DNA of 64,000 nucleotides from Sanguibacter keddieii (GTDB lineage Bacteria; Actinomycetota; Actinomycetes; Actinomycetales; Actinomycetaceae). This document shows positions 27,752 to 36,089 of the stretch, in pieces. How positions within the stretch are numbered: position 1 is the stretch's first letter; each line of letters opens with the position of its first letter. The notes under the pieces are model-generated. The model was not told where the DNA came from. It did not search any database and worked only from the letters and a program-made list of their open reading frames with translations. The stretch lies in the NCBI RefSeq assembly GCF_001064145.1, contig NZ_JVOJ01000032.1, positions 82,927-146,926 on the forward strand. Reading direction: 5' to 3'. Both the position numbers and the translations under genes were made by a program.

Positions 27752-28672
27752 TTAGGAGCGGCCGACGAGCTCCAGGTCAGCCTGGGGTGCGAGGAGGGCG
27801 AGGGCCTCCTCGACGCAGGCGCTGATGGTGCGCACGCGCTGCACCTGGGGCGAGAGGATCTCGGGAGCATCCGCGCCCACCATGATCATGGGTACTCCGT
27901 ATCGCGTCACGAGGTTTTCCACCGTGTGCGCGCACGCGGGACCGCATCCGAGGACGACGGTGAGGGCGGGGACGCCGCCGCGCACGTACTCACGGAAGCG
28001 TTCGGTGGTGCTGACGCCCCCGTAGTTGTCACTGGACAGCATGCGTACGTCGCAGCCGTACCAGGCCAGGGCGACGCCGATGACCTGGGCGGCGGTCTCG
28101 TGGAGCGAGTCGGAGATGAGCGCGACGCGGTCCCCTCCGACGAGGGAACGGGCGGGGCGGGACTGGTAGACGGAGCGGCACACGCGCTGGAAGGCGTTGA
28201 CCAGCATGAGGGCGGGCGCACTGCCGACGGGTTCGCCTCCCGGATCGGAGCGCAGGGATTTGAGGGTGGGTTCGACGAAGCGCGACCACGTATGGACGAG
28301 GCCGTGGCTGGCGACGGCGGCCTCGATCACTTCTTCGAGGCGATGGTAGTCGTCGGAGAGGGCGACGGTGCGCAACTGTGCGGCGTTCGCCGGGCCTCGA
28401 CGGGGAAGGAGCGTGCTTTCTGCGAGGGCGCGCTTGGCGGCCTCGGCGGCGGACATGCCGGCGCGCACGTGGTGAATCATGGCGCGCAGACGGTCAACGT
28501 CCTCGGGCTGGTAGCGACGTCGCTCGCCGGTCTCGCGCTGCGCGGGGCCGAGGCCGTAGCGTCGTTCCCAGGTGCGCAGGGTGGAGGGGGATACTCCCAG
28601 TTCATCGGACACGGAGGACATGGTGCGGGAGCGGTCGACGTGCGTCGACTGCGCCAGTATGGCTCGTGGCAT
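27752..28672 (-). CDS. MerR-type regulator with a B12-binding-like domain
   Basis: A 306-residue regulator. The MerR helix-turn-helix is at about residues 15-75 (ELGVSPSTLRTWERRYGL and RRRYQPEDVDRL). The C-terminal part has the layout of the LitR/CarH class: a helical segment, then a Rossmann-like domain with VALISDSLHETAAQVIGVAL and TVVLGCGPACAHTVE. The cobalamin-ligating E-x-H-x-x-G motif is degenerate here (only the His is in place), so B12 may not bind. GGGAGC precedes the ATG. It is divergent from the whiB gene with a 292-bp shared upstream region; light or oxidative-stress control is conceivable but not shown. Confidence 0.75.
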   Translation of the reverse strand: MPRAILAQSTHVDRSRTMSSVSDELGVSPSTLRTWERRYGLGPAQRETGERRRYQPEDVDRLRAMIHHVRAGMSAAEAAKRALAESTLLPRRGPANAAQLRTVALSDDYHRLEEVIEAAVASHGLVHTWSRFVEPTLKSLRSDPGGEPVGSAPALMLVNAFQRVCRSVYQSRPARSLVGGDRVALISDSLHETAAQVIGVALAWYGCDVRMLSSDNYGGVSTTERFREYVRGGVPALTVVLGCGPACAHTVENLVTRYGVPMIMVGADAPEILSPQVQRVRTISACVEEALALLAPQADLELVGRS

Positions 28673-28880
28673 GGCTGCTCCCTGTGGTCTTCGTCCGTCT
28701 CCTGCTCCGATTCTTGCGTGTTCGAGGTCCGCACGCCACAGGAAGGGGCAGGACTCTCGCACCCAAGTTGTTCAAAAAGTTATTCACGTTCTGTTCACTG
28801 CGCGCGCCACTCGTTTCTCCACGTTTTAGCAGTACGGGCACGCTCAATCTGAGAACTGGCTCATAATTCAAGAAAGATCC

Positions 28881-28910
28881 TTGAATAACTACCGCACAAG
28901 TGTCTATTCT
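28881..28910 (+). promoter_or_regulatory. Promoter of the whiB gene
   Basis: TTGAAT (28881-28886) and TATTCT (28905-28910) with an 18-bp spacer form a good vegetative promoter. Transcription should start near 28917, about 48 nt before the ATG. Confidence 0.65.
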
Positions 28911-28940
28911 TGCCGACATCGTGTGCCGAAAATGTCGGCA
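28911..28940 (+). promoter_or_regulatory. Inverted repeat at the whiB transcription start
   Basis: TGCCGACAT (28911-28919) and ATGTCGGCA (28932-28940) are perfect inverted copies 12 bp apart. They cover the predicted start of transcription and could be an operator or a hairpin at the 5' end of the mRNA. Confidence 0.65.
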
Positions 28941-28964
28941 CGACAGACATGAAGGAGGCACCCA

Positions 28965-29261
28965 ATGACTGACGTCTCCCGTCTGCCCGGACCCATGATC
29001 GACGCGTGGGAATGGCAGTACGAAGCGGCGTGCCGAGACCTGGACACCGAGCTGTTCTTCCACCCCGAGGGTGAGCGTGGCTCCACGCGCCGGCGCCGCG
29101 CAGCAAACGCCAAGGCAATCTGCGCGACCTGCCCGGTGATCGAGCAGTGCCGGTCCTACGCTCTGGCCGCTCAGGAGCCTTACGGCATCTGGGGTGGAAT
29201 GACTGAAGAAGAACGACGCGAAGAGATCCGCTCCTCCGGACGCGGTCGCCGCGTCTCCTAA
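28965..29261 (+). CDS. WhiB-family iron-sulfur regulator, WhiB3/WhiD-like
   Basis: A 98-residue [4Fe-4S] transcription factor. Four cysteines are placed as in the family: one in EAACRD, two in ICATC and one in EQCRSYAL. The turn GIWGGMTEEER follows, and the basic tail GRGRRVS would contact DNA. FFHPEGERG and CPVIEQCRSYA match the WhiB3/WhiD group, and in M. tuberculosis whiB3 also lies near groES/groEL1, tsaD and guaB. WhiB3 senses redox state and controls lipid and virulence genes there. GAAGGAGG gives a strong ribosome site. A terminator follows 18 bp after the stop. Confidence 0.92.
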   Translation: MTDVSRLPGPMIDAWEWQYEAACRDLDTELFFHPEGERGSTRRRRAANAKAICATCPVIEQCRSYALAAQEPYGIWGGMTEEERREEIRSSGRGRRVS

Positions 29262-29278
29262 CGCGCATCCATTTTTCC

Positions 29279-29313
29279 GGTGCGGCATCGCCACCGCGGT
29301 GCCGCACCTTTTT
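29279..29313 (+). terminator. Intrinsic terminator of the whiB gene
   Basis: GGTGCGGCATCGC pairs with GCGGTGCCGCACC (one mismatch) around a 4-base loop, followed by TTTTT. Confidence 0.9.
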
Positions 29314-29350
29314 ACTGCCCACCACAACGCCCACCTCTCCGGGAGCTCGC

Positions 29351-30163
29351 ATGACCAGCAACGACACCAAGGCCTCGCAGAAAAAGGCCGAGGATACCTC
29401 CGTCAACCCGTACAAGACCCTGTTCTTCATCACCGCGCCGCTCACCGCGGTCCTCGCGGGCGCGTGCGTGTGGATGGGCGTTCAGCTCTCCTCCACCTCT
29501 CCGGCGAGCCAGGCGACCCCGGCGGCCACGCCGACCGCGGCGGCTCAGATGCCGCAGAACACCGAGACTGCGGCCCCCAGCCAGACGAACCCGAACAACC
29601 TGGAGATCATGAAATCGTTCGTGCGCCACCAGGCTGATGACCCGCAGGCGAAGGGCGACATCAACGCTCCCGTGACGATGGTTCTCTTCTCGGACTTCGC
29701 GTGCCCCTACTGCACGAAGTACGCCCAGGAGATCGACCCTGCACTGGCTGATCTCGTCGAGGATGGCACCCTGCGCGTGGAGTGGTACGACCTGGCCCAG
29801 ATCACCGAGACCTCTCCCCTGGCGGCCCAGGCGGGCATCGCTGCGGGCGAGCAGGGTAAGTTCTGGGAGTTCCACGACGTCGTCTACCAGGCGGCGGATC
29901 CGACCGGTCACCCCCAGTACTCGGAGCAGGCCCTCATTGACTTCGCACAGAAGGCGGGCGTGCCCGACCTGGATAAGTTCCGCGAGACGATGCTCTCCGA
30001 CCACACCGCTACCACGGTGAAGGCTGCCAAGGAACAGGCCCACCAGGCCGGCATCACCGGCACTCCCACCATGTTCATCAACAAGGCGTACGTCAGCGGC
30101 TACCGCGACGTCGACTACATCCGCAACACGATCCTCGACCAGGCGGCGCAGTCCGCCTCCTGA
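29351..30163 (+). CDS. Membrane-anchored DsbA-like thiol oxidoreductase
   Basis: A 270-residue protein: cytoplasmic stretch, one membrane helix (about residues 24-45), a Ser/Thr/Pro/Ala linker and an extracytoplasmic DsbA-family thioredoxin fold. The active site is FACPYC at about residue 117, and the cis-Pro loop is TGTPTMFIN. In actinobacteria such proteins catalyse disulfide formation during protein export, important for secreted and pilus proteins. It has its own GGGAG site and is flanked by terminators on both sides, so it is monocistronic. Confidence 0.88.
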   Translation: MTSNDTKASQKKAEDTSVNPYKTLFFITAPLTAVLAGACVWMGVQLSSTSPASQATPAATPTAAAQMPQNTETAAPSQTNPNNLEIMKSFVRHQADDPQAKGDINAPVTMVLFSDFACPYCTKYAQEIDPALADLVEDGTLRVEWYDLAQITETSPLAAQAGIAAGEQGKFWEFHDVVYQAADPTGHPQYSEQALIDFAQKAGVPDLDKFRETMLSDHTATTVKAAKEQAHQAGITGTPTMFINKAYVSGYRDVDYIRNTILDQAAQSAS

Positions 30164-30211
30164 CACGAGGACCCGCGCCGCACATACGCGGCGCGGGAGA
30201 CACGAACAAAG

Positions 30212-30248
30212 AGGGGCGGCCCGGAAGGATTCCTTCCGGGCCGCCCCT
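30212..30248. terminator. Bidirectional terminator between the DsbA-like gene and groES
   Basis: A perfect 15-bp stem (AGGGGCGGCCCGGAA and its complement) with a 7-base loop separates two convergent genes. Confidence 0.88.
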
Positions 30249-30271
30249 GTAGCGTTCAGTGTGCGAAGCGC

Positions 30272-30568
30272 TCAGCGCTCCACGACCGCCAGCACGTCAC
30301 GCGAGGACAGGATCTGGAACTCCTGGCCGTCGTACTTGACCTCGGTGCCGCCGTAGCGCGAGTAGATGACGACGTCGCCGACCTTGACGTCGACGGGGAT
30401 ACGGTGACCGTTGTCGTCCACGCGGCCGGGGCCCACGGCGATAACTTCGCCTTCCTGCGGCTTCTCCTTGGCGGTGTCCGGAATGACCAGGCCGGAGGCG
30501 GTGGTCTGCTCGGCCTCAACCTGGCGGATGACGATGCGGTCCTCGAGGGGCTTGATGGAGATCGACAT
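30272..30568 (-). CDS. groES: Co-chaperonin GroES
   Basis: The 98-residue lid of the chaperonin. [13 protein letters not shown], the mobile loop [18 protein letters not shown], and [20 protein letters not shown] are canonical. AAAGGGAG precedes the ATG. No groEL follows: downstream there is only a terminator and the convergent DsbA-like gene, so GroEL must be encoded elsewhere. A CIRCE operator overlapping the promoter shows heat-shock control by HrcA. Confidence 0.97.
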   Translation of the reverse strand: MSISIKPLEDRIVIRQVEAEQTTASGLVIPDTAKEKPQEGEVIAVGPGRVDDNGHRIPVDVKVGDVVIYSRYGGTEVKYDGQEFQILSSRDVLAVVER

Positions 30569-30671
30569 TGTCGCTCCCTTTCTTCTTTGTCACGAAGGTG
30601 CTCGTCCTTTCCCTGCCGTCGCGGGGGTCAGGTGCAGGACCGGTCGCGGGTGTTCCCGCGCTTCCTCCACG

Positions 30672-30701
30672 AGTGTAGGCGCGATCCTGGCACTCGGGCA
30701 A
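30672..30701 (-). promoter_or_regulatory. groES promoter
   Basis: On the minus strand, TTGCCC (30696-30701) and TACACT (30672-30677) with an 18-bp spacer form a promoter about 100 nt upstream of groES. The -35 box lies inside the CIRCE spacer. Confidence 0.65.
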
Positions 30702-30713
30702 GCTGAGTGCCAG
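30687..30713. promoter_or_regulatory. CIRCE element (HrcA operator)
   Basis: CTGGCACTC, 9-bp spacer, GAGTGCCAG: the arms and the spacer length match the consensus TTAGCACTC-N9-GAGTGCTAA at 14 of 18 arm positions, and the two arms are perfect inverted copies. It overlaps the -35 region of the groES promoter, as expected for repression by HrcA. Confidence 0.88.
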
Positions 30714-30788
30714 GCGCGTTCACCCTGGGCGAGACGCCGCCCGCGCCCCGACCGCAGACCCCACTCGGCCTCGTCCCGCGAGAGATGG

Positions 30789-30794
30789 GACAAT
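30789..30794 (+). promoter_or_regulatory. -10 box of a leaderless methyltransferase transcript
   Basis: GACAAT ends 6 nt before the GTG at 30801; no ribosome site is present. Confidence 0.55.
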
Positions 30795-30800
30795 GAGCGG

Positions 30801-32042
30801 GTGAGCGCCCTGACCCCCATTTTGTCCTCCCCCGGCTGGGAGCTGCTGGAGTCCCTGCAAGCGAAGCAGGCCACCAGCCCCATCCCGCTGCCCGAGCTCG
30901 GATCCGCCCTGCGCGCCTCCGGTCTCGACGCGGAGCTCGTGGTCGCAGTCCTCACCCAGCTGGCTCTGCGCCAGGCCGCGCGAGCCAAGTTCGGCGCCTT
31001 CGCCTCCCACATGGTGTTCACCCGCGACGGCCTCGAGCAGGCAACGCGCCTCGTTGTTGCAGCCCGCCACGCCCAGCGCTTCAGGGACTGCGGCGCGACG
31101 CGCGTCGCGGACCTTGGCTGCGGCATCGGATCGGACGCCATGGCGATCGCCGGCCTCGGCATGAACGTGCTGGCGGTCGACATCGACCCCGATACCGCCG
31201 GTGCCGTGGCCGCGAACCTGCGGGCCTTCGAGGGGGCCGAGGTGCGCCTGGGCGACGTCACGGACCTCGACATGGACGAGCTGGCCGCCGAGGGCGTCGA
31301 CGCGATCTTCGCAGACCCGGCCCGCCGTACGGGCGCCTCGCGCGGGTCGGCGCGCATCACGGACCCTGAGCAGTGGTCCCCTCCCCTGTCGCTCGCCCTC
31401 GGCTGGGCCTCCACGATCGAACGCGTCGGCATCAAGGTGGCACCGGGCATCGCGTACGAGCACATCCCCTCCTCCTGGCATGCGCAGTGGGTGAGCGTGG
31501 GCGGCGACCTCGTCGAGGCCTCGCTCTGGTCCCCCGCGCTGTCCCCCGAGGGTCGCGGGCGCTCGTGTCTCCTCCTGGACGAGGCCGGGGCCGCCCGTTC
31601 GCTCTCCACGCCCGAGGGGTATGCGCCCAACGCCCCCGCGCCTCGCGTGGAGGTCCGCCCCCTGGGCACGATGATCGTCGAGCCCGACAGCGCGGTCATC
31701 CGCTCGGGCCTCCTGGGACGCCTCGCGGACGAGGTTGGCGCGGGCATCGTGTCCGACAAGATCGCCTACCTGACGGGGGACGACCTGCCCGATTCCCCCT
31801 TCTACGACCGCTTCGAGGTCCTCGGGGTGACCAACCTGCGGGCAAAGGCAATATCCGCCGAGCTGCGCACACGCGGCGCGGGCAGCGTCGAAATCAAGAA
31901 GCGCGGAGCGGACATCAACCCCGACGACCTACGCAAATCGTTGAAATTGGGCGGAGGCGACGAGCAGCTGACCGTCATCGCGACGCGCGTGGACGGGCGC
32001 CACCGCGCGATCATCTGCCGGCGGTTGGCTAAAAACCTGTAA
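30801..32042 (+). CDS. Class I SAM-dependent methyltransferase with THUMP-like domain
   Basis: A 413-residue protein. An N-terminal helical part is followed by a methyltransferase core with motif I VADLGCGIGSDAMA, VDIDPD at strand 2 and FADPARRTG at motif IV. The last 70 residues or so (TRGAGSVEIKKRGADINPDD) match the THUMP_like C-terminal domain seen in this conserved but uncharacterised family, presumed to modify RNA. GTG 30801 is preferred because a GACAAT box sits 6 nt upstream; the frame extends back over groES without reason. The ligase gene follows after 65 bp. Confidence 0.82.
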   Translation: MSALTPILSSPGWELLESLQAKQATSPIPLPELGSALRASGLDAELVVAVLTQLALRQAARAKFGAFASHMVFTRDGLEQATRLVVAARHAQRFRDCGATRVADLGCGIGSDAMAIAGLGMNVLAVDIDPDTAGAVAANLRAFEGAEVRLGDVTDLDMDELAAEGVDAIFADPARRTGASRGSARITDPEQWSPPLSLALGWASTIERVGIKVAPGIAYEHIPSSWHAQWVSVGGDLVEASLWSPALSPEGRGRSCLLLDEAGAARSLSTPEGYAPNAPAPRVEVRPLGTMIVEPDSAVIRSGLLGRLADEVGAGIVSDKIAYLTGDDLPDSPFYDRFEVLGVTNLRAKAISAELRTRGAGSVEIKKRGADINPDDLRKSLKLGGGDEQLTVIATRVDGRHRAIICRRLAKNL

Positions 32043-32107
32043 GAAAGCTCTCCACCGACACCACGCGCCGCCCTGCCACAATGGAGGAAGCCAGCGAAAG
32101 GATCGAC

Positions 32108-33277
32108 ATGTCTTTGCCCTTCGGTTCCTCCCAGCGTTCCACGATCGGTGTCGAATGGGAGCTCCAGCTCGTTGACCGCGACTCCCACGACCTGCGCCAG
32201 AGCGCGGACGCGATCATCGACCGCGCCACGACCGACGGGAAGCTCTACCCGGGCATCCACCGTGAGATGCTCCTCAACACGATCGAGGTCGTGTCCAAGC
32301 CGCGCGCGACCGTTGCCGAGTGCATGGCTGACCTGACGGACTGCGTCGACTACCTGACGCCCCTGGCCTCGGACCTGCGCATCGACCTGGCCACCGCCGG
32401 CACGCACCCCTTCGCGCGCCCGGGCCGCCAGCGCGTCACCGATTCCGAGCGCTACGCGCAGCTGGTGGAGCGCACCGCCTACTGGGGGCACCAGATGCTC
32501 CTGTACGGCGTCCACGTGCACGTCGGCGTCGAGGACCGCGCGAAGATCCTCCCGATCCAGGCAGCCCTCACCGCCCACCTGGGTCACCTGCAGGCCATCT
32601 CCGCGTCCTCCCCCTTCTGGGCGGGCGAGGACACCGGCTACGCGTCGAACCGCGCGATGGTCTTCCAGCAGCTGCCCACCGCCGGCATCCCGCGCCAGTT
32701 CACGACATGGGAGGATCTCGAGGCCTACACGGACGACATGATCCGCACAGGCGTCATCGAGGGCTTCGACGAGGTCCGCTGGGATATTCGCCCATCGCCC
32801 GCCTTCGGCACGATCGAAAACCGCGTGTACGACGCTGCGACGAACGTGACCGAGGTCGCCACCTTCGCGGCCTTCACCCACGTCCTCGTCGAGCACTTCT
32901 CGCGCCTGTACGACGCGGGCGAGCATCTTCCTTCCCTGCCGGATTGGTTCGTCGCCGAGAACAAGTGGCGCTCGGCGCGCTACGGCATGGATGCGACGCT
33001 CATCGTCTCGCGCGACGGCACGACCGAGAGCGCACGCGACGGCATCGCGCGATTGAAGGAAGATCTGGCCCCCGTGGCCGCCGACCTGCAGTGCGCGCGC
33101 GAGTTCGCCGGCCTGGAGACGATCCTGACGATCGGTGCCTCCTACGAGCGCCAGCGGGCCGTCGCGGCGGCCGCGCGACCCGGCCAGGGCCTCGACGCGG
33201 TCGTGGACCTCATGCGCGCGGAGATGAGCGCGGGGCGTCCCCTGGCTCTCGCCGAGTTTGCGACCCTGAACGTCTGA
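32108..33277 (+). CDS. YbdK-type carboxylate-amine ligase (glutamate-cysteine ligase 2 family)
   Basis: A 389-residue member of the GCS2 family. TIGVEWELQLVD at the N-terminus, HPFARPGRQRVTDSERY in the middle, and HVHVGVEDR with its metal-binding residues match YbdK. These enzymes join glutamate to cysteine or a related amine; EgtA and mycothiol-linked ligases are distant relatives. Actinobacteria usually rely on mycothiol rather than glutathione, so the real product is uncertain. ATG 32108 has AAAGGA upstream; an ATG nine codons earlier has none. A hairpin terminator follows. Confidence 0.85.
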   Translation: MSLPFGSSQRSTIGVEWELQLVDRDSHDLRQSADAIIDRATTDGKLYPGIHREMLLNTIEVVSKPRATVAECMADLTDCVDYLTPLASDLRIDLATAGTHPFARPGRQRVTDSERYAQLVERTAYWGHQMLLYGVHVHVGVEDRAKILPIQAALTAHLGHLQAISASSPFWAGEDTGYASNRAMVFQQLPTAGIPRQFTTWEDLEAYTDDMIRTGVIEGFDEVRWDIRPSPAFGTIENRVYDAATNVTEVATFAAFTHVLVEHFSRLYDAGEHLPSLPDWFVAENKWRSARYGMDATLIVSRDGTTESARDGIARLKEDLAPVAADLQCAREFAGLETILTIGASYERQRAVAAAARPGQGLDAVVDLMRAEMSAGRPLALAEFATLNV

Positions 33278-33289
33278 CTCCGTCACGCC

Positions 33290-33323
33290 AGTGCCCCACA
33301 CTCTCACGCGGGCGTGGGGCACT
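33290..33323 (+). terminator. Terminator after the YbdK-type ligase gene
   Basis: AGTGCCCCAC and GTGGGGCACT form a perfect 10-bp stem with a 14-base loop, then GTTGT. Confidence 0.7.
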
Positions 33324-33425
33324 GTTGTCACCACCACACACTCCCAGACAGCATTCAGGCGACTCTCAGAACGTCGCCGTATGCTTTGGGAGGATCGAAA
33401 ACTGAAGCTGAGAGGACACTTACCC

Positions 33426-36089
33426 ATGGCGCAGGAAGACACACAGTCACCCGAATCCGAGCACGTTCCATCTGCGCTCGCCAAGGTTTTCTCTCCGATC
33501 GAGGCTACCCTGCAGACTCTCTGGCTGCTGCTGTCCTCGCTGGTCCACCTCACTGTCCGCTGGCTGTCACGATGCCCGGCCACCGCCGTCCTCACCGTCG
33601 CGCTGACGATCGTGTCAGCGACCTACTGGGTGTGGCACGATCAATTCACAGCCCTCGAAGCTGATCCTTCCAGCCCTCACTGGTGGTCGATCTTCTCCGC
33701 CGTCGGCGCGGTTCCAGGTAATTTCGTTGCCACGGCCGTGCTCGGCATCGTCGTGATGATCATTGCCGGCGGCGCTGCGGAGCGGTACCTAGGCACGCGC
33801 GCATGGGTAGCCGCTGCGGCCGCGGGACAGATCGTCGGCGTCGCCGCCACGTGGCTGACGCTCCCCCTGCTCACCAGGGTGTTCTCCATGTGGGGGCAGA
33901 CGATTGACGCGGGGAGCCTGTGGGGCACAAGCCTCATCCTCGTCGCCCTCGTGGGCGCCGCAGCGCAGTCGCTGGCCTCGCACTGGCGCTGGCGCGCGCA
34001 TTTCCTCCTCATCGGAATCCTCATCCTGTCGGCGGCGATCCTCGGATCGGCGATCTCGTACGCGCGCGTGTGGGCCCTCCTCGCGGGCATCGTGGCCGCG
34101 CATCTCGCGGGCGTGCGCGGGGAGCGCAGCGGGTCCAGAAGCGACATCACGATCGGACGGCAGCTCGCATCCGTCGCCGCCCTGTGCTGGGCGTGTGCGG
34201 CGGCGCTGACCGTTATTTCTTCGTCCCCCGAGGGACCGCTCGCTGAGATGCGGTGGTCGCTGGGACCCGCGTGGTGGCTCGAGGGGCGCACGGGCGTCAT
34301 CACGACTCTGCTGTGCCTGGCCCCCATCACGCTCCAGCTGATCTTCGCCTATGGGCTACGCAAGGGCAGGCGCGCCGCCTACTTCGGCACTCTGATCCTC
34401 CAGTTGGTCCTCGGTCTGTCGACGGTCGCGGCGACGGGCGTCGCACTTACCCAGGGCACCGATGAGAACGGGATGGCCAGGCCCGAGCTCGTCACCACGG
34501 CCTCGCTCCTTCTCGTTCCGGTCATCCTCAACGCCGCCCTGTGCGTCATCACGTGGTGGGTGCGTCGTTCCTTCACGATTCACGCGGAGCCCTCCACGAC
34601 CTCGACCCTGCTGCGGCGCTGGCTGATCCTCATGGTCGGCTGCGCGGGCGCCGTCCTCGTCCTCGGATTCCTCGCGAGCGACTCGTTCGTCCCCCTCGAG
34701 GCCCTCAACTCCGGCGACGACGTGACCGTCACCGACTATGCGAGTCCCCTGCAGATCCTCCACGACTACACCCTCGCGCTGCTCCCCACGGCGACGGCCT
34801 CGATCTTCGAGCCGTCCCTGGTTCCGATGACCCTCTTCGCCGAGGCGCCCGTCCTGTGGGTTCCCCTCGTCGCCTGGGTCGGCACCCTCGCCATCATCCT
34901 GAGCGCGCTGCTCGCCCGGCCTCGTATCCCGCTGTCCTCGCCGCTCGAGAGCCTCACGCCGCTCCTGCGCACCCACGGTGCGGGCACCCTCGGGTGGATG
35001 CAGACCTGGGAGGGCAACCAGGTGTGGGTGTCCCCTTCCGGCGAGGCCGGGGTCGCCTACCGTGGGTCGGGCGGCGTCGCGCTGACAGTCACGGACCTGG
35101 CGTACGAGCCGGGCAAGGCCTCCGAGGCGATCGCGCAGTTCTCAGCCTTCGCGTCCGCCTCGGGCCTGACCCCCGCGCTCTACTCGGTCCACGAGGAACT
35201 CGCGCAGGCCGCGCGCGAGGAGGGCTGGACGATCATGCAGGTCGCCGAGGAGTCGCTGCTGGACCTGCCCGACCTCGCTTTCAAGGGCAAGGCCTACCAG
35301 GACGTGCGCACCGCCATGAACCACGCAACCCGCGAGGGCGTCGAGGCCGTGTGGACCACCTGGGAGGAGTGCCCGGCGGGCTGGCGCGATCAGATCACCG
35401 TCATCTCCGATACGTGGAGCGATGACAAGGCCCTGCCCGAAATGAGCTTTACACTCGGCGGCGTGCCCGAACTCGCGGTCCCCGAGACGCGCATCCTGGT
35501 CGCCATCGACGAGGAATCGACGATCCACGCCGTCACCTCGTGGCTCCCCATCTACCGCGACGGAACAGTCGTCGGCCTGACCCTGGACGTCATGCGTCGG
35601 CGCACGGCCGGGTGGCGTCCCGCGATCGAGTTCCTCATCGGCAAGGCCGCCCTGGCGGCGCAGGAAGAGGGGCTGGAGATCCTGTCCCTGTCGGGCGCTC
35701 CCCTGTCGCGCTCCGCCGATGACACCTCAGCCTTTGGCCCCCTCACCGACGCGCTGGCCGCCATCATGGAGCCGCTCTACGGCTTCACCTCGCTGCACGC
35801 GTTCAAGCGTAAGTTCAAGCCCCGCACGCAGTCCCTGTACCTGGCGGTGCCGGACCCGGCCTCCCTCGCGACAGTCGGACTGGCCATCTCGCACGCCTAC
35901 GTGCCCCACGTGTCTCCCGCGCAGACCCTCACGCTCGTCGCCTCGGTCGCCGGGGGCCTTGCCAAGCTCGCCGCGAAGGGCGTCGGAGACCTGCGCTCGA
36001 CGCGAGCAGCCTCCCGGGAGCGCGCGTCCGATGAGGACACGCCCGCTGCCACGGCCTCGTCCGATGGAAACGGAAAGGAACTTCAATGA
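33426..36089 (+). CDS. MprF-like aminoacyl-phosphatidylglycerol synthase
   Basis: An 887-residue membrane enzyme. About 500 N-terminal residues contain many membrane helices; from about residue 518 to 815 there is a soluble DUF2156 domain (GTLGWMQTWEGNQVWVSPSG, KGKAYQDVRTAMNHA, PLYGFTSLHAFKRKFKPR), the double-GNAT fold that moves an amino acid from aminoacyl-tRNA to phosphatidylglycerol. The last 70 residues or so are a polar tail. Such lipids lower the negative surface charge and protect against cationic peptides. ATG 33426 with GAGAGGA upstream is used. The start of the next gene overlaps its stop (ATGA), which ties the esterase to it. Confidence 0.85.
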   Translation: MAQEDTQSPESEHVPSALAKVFSPIEATLQTLWLLLSSLVHLTVRWLSRCPATAVLTVALTIVSATYWVWHDQFTALEADPSSPHWWSIFSAVGAVPGNFVATAVLGIVVMIIAGGAAERYLGTRAWVAAAAAGQIVGVAATWLTLPLLTRVFSMWGQTIDAGSLWGTSLILVALVGAAAQSLASHWRWRAHFLLIGILILSAAILGSAISYARVWALLAGIVAAHLAGVRGERSGSRSDITIGRQLASVAALCWACAAALTVISSSPEGPLAEMRWSLGPAWWLEGRTGVITTLLCLAPITLQLIFAYGLRKGRRAAYFGTLILQLVLGLSTVAATGVALTQGTDENGMARPELVTTASLLLVPVILNAALCVITWWVRRSFTIHAEPSTTSTLLRRWLILMVGCAGAVLVLGFLASDSFVPLEALNSGDDVTVTDYASPLQILHDYTLALLPTATASIFEPSLVPMTLFAEAPVLWVPLVAWVGTLAIILSALLARPRIPLSSPLESLTPLLRTHGAGTLGWMQTWEGNQVWVSPSGEAGVAYRGSGGVALTVTDLAYEPGKASEAIAQFSAFASASGLTPALYSVHEELAQAAREEGWTIMQVAEESLLDLPDLAFKGKAYQDVRTAMNHATREGVEAVWTTWEECPAGWRDQITVISDTWSDDKALPEMSFTLGGVPELAVPETRILVAIDEESTIHAVTSWLPIYRDGTVVGLTLDVMRRRTAGWRPAIEFLIGKAALAAQEEGLEILSLSGAPLSRSADDTSAFGPLTDALAAIMEPLYGFTSLHAFKRKFKPRTQSLYLAVPDPASLATVGLAISHAYVPHVSPAQTLTLVASVAGGLAKLAAKGVGDLRSTRAASRERASDEDTPAATASSDGNGKELQ

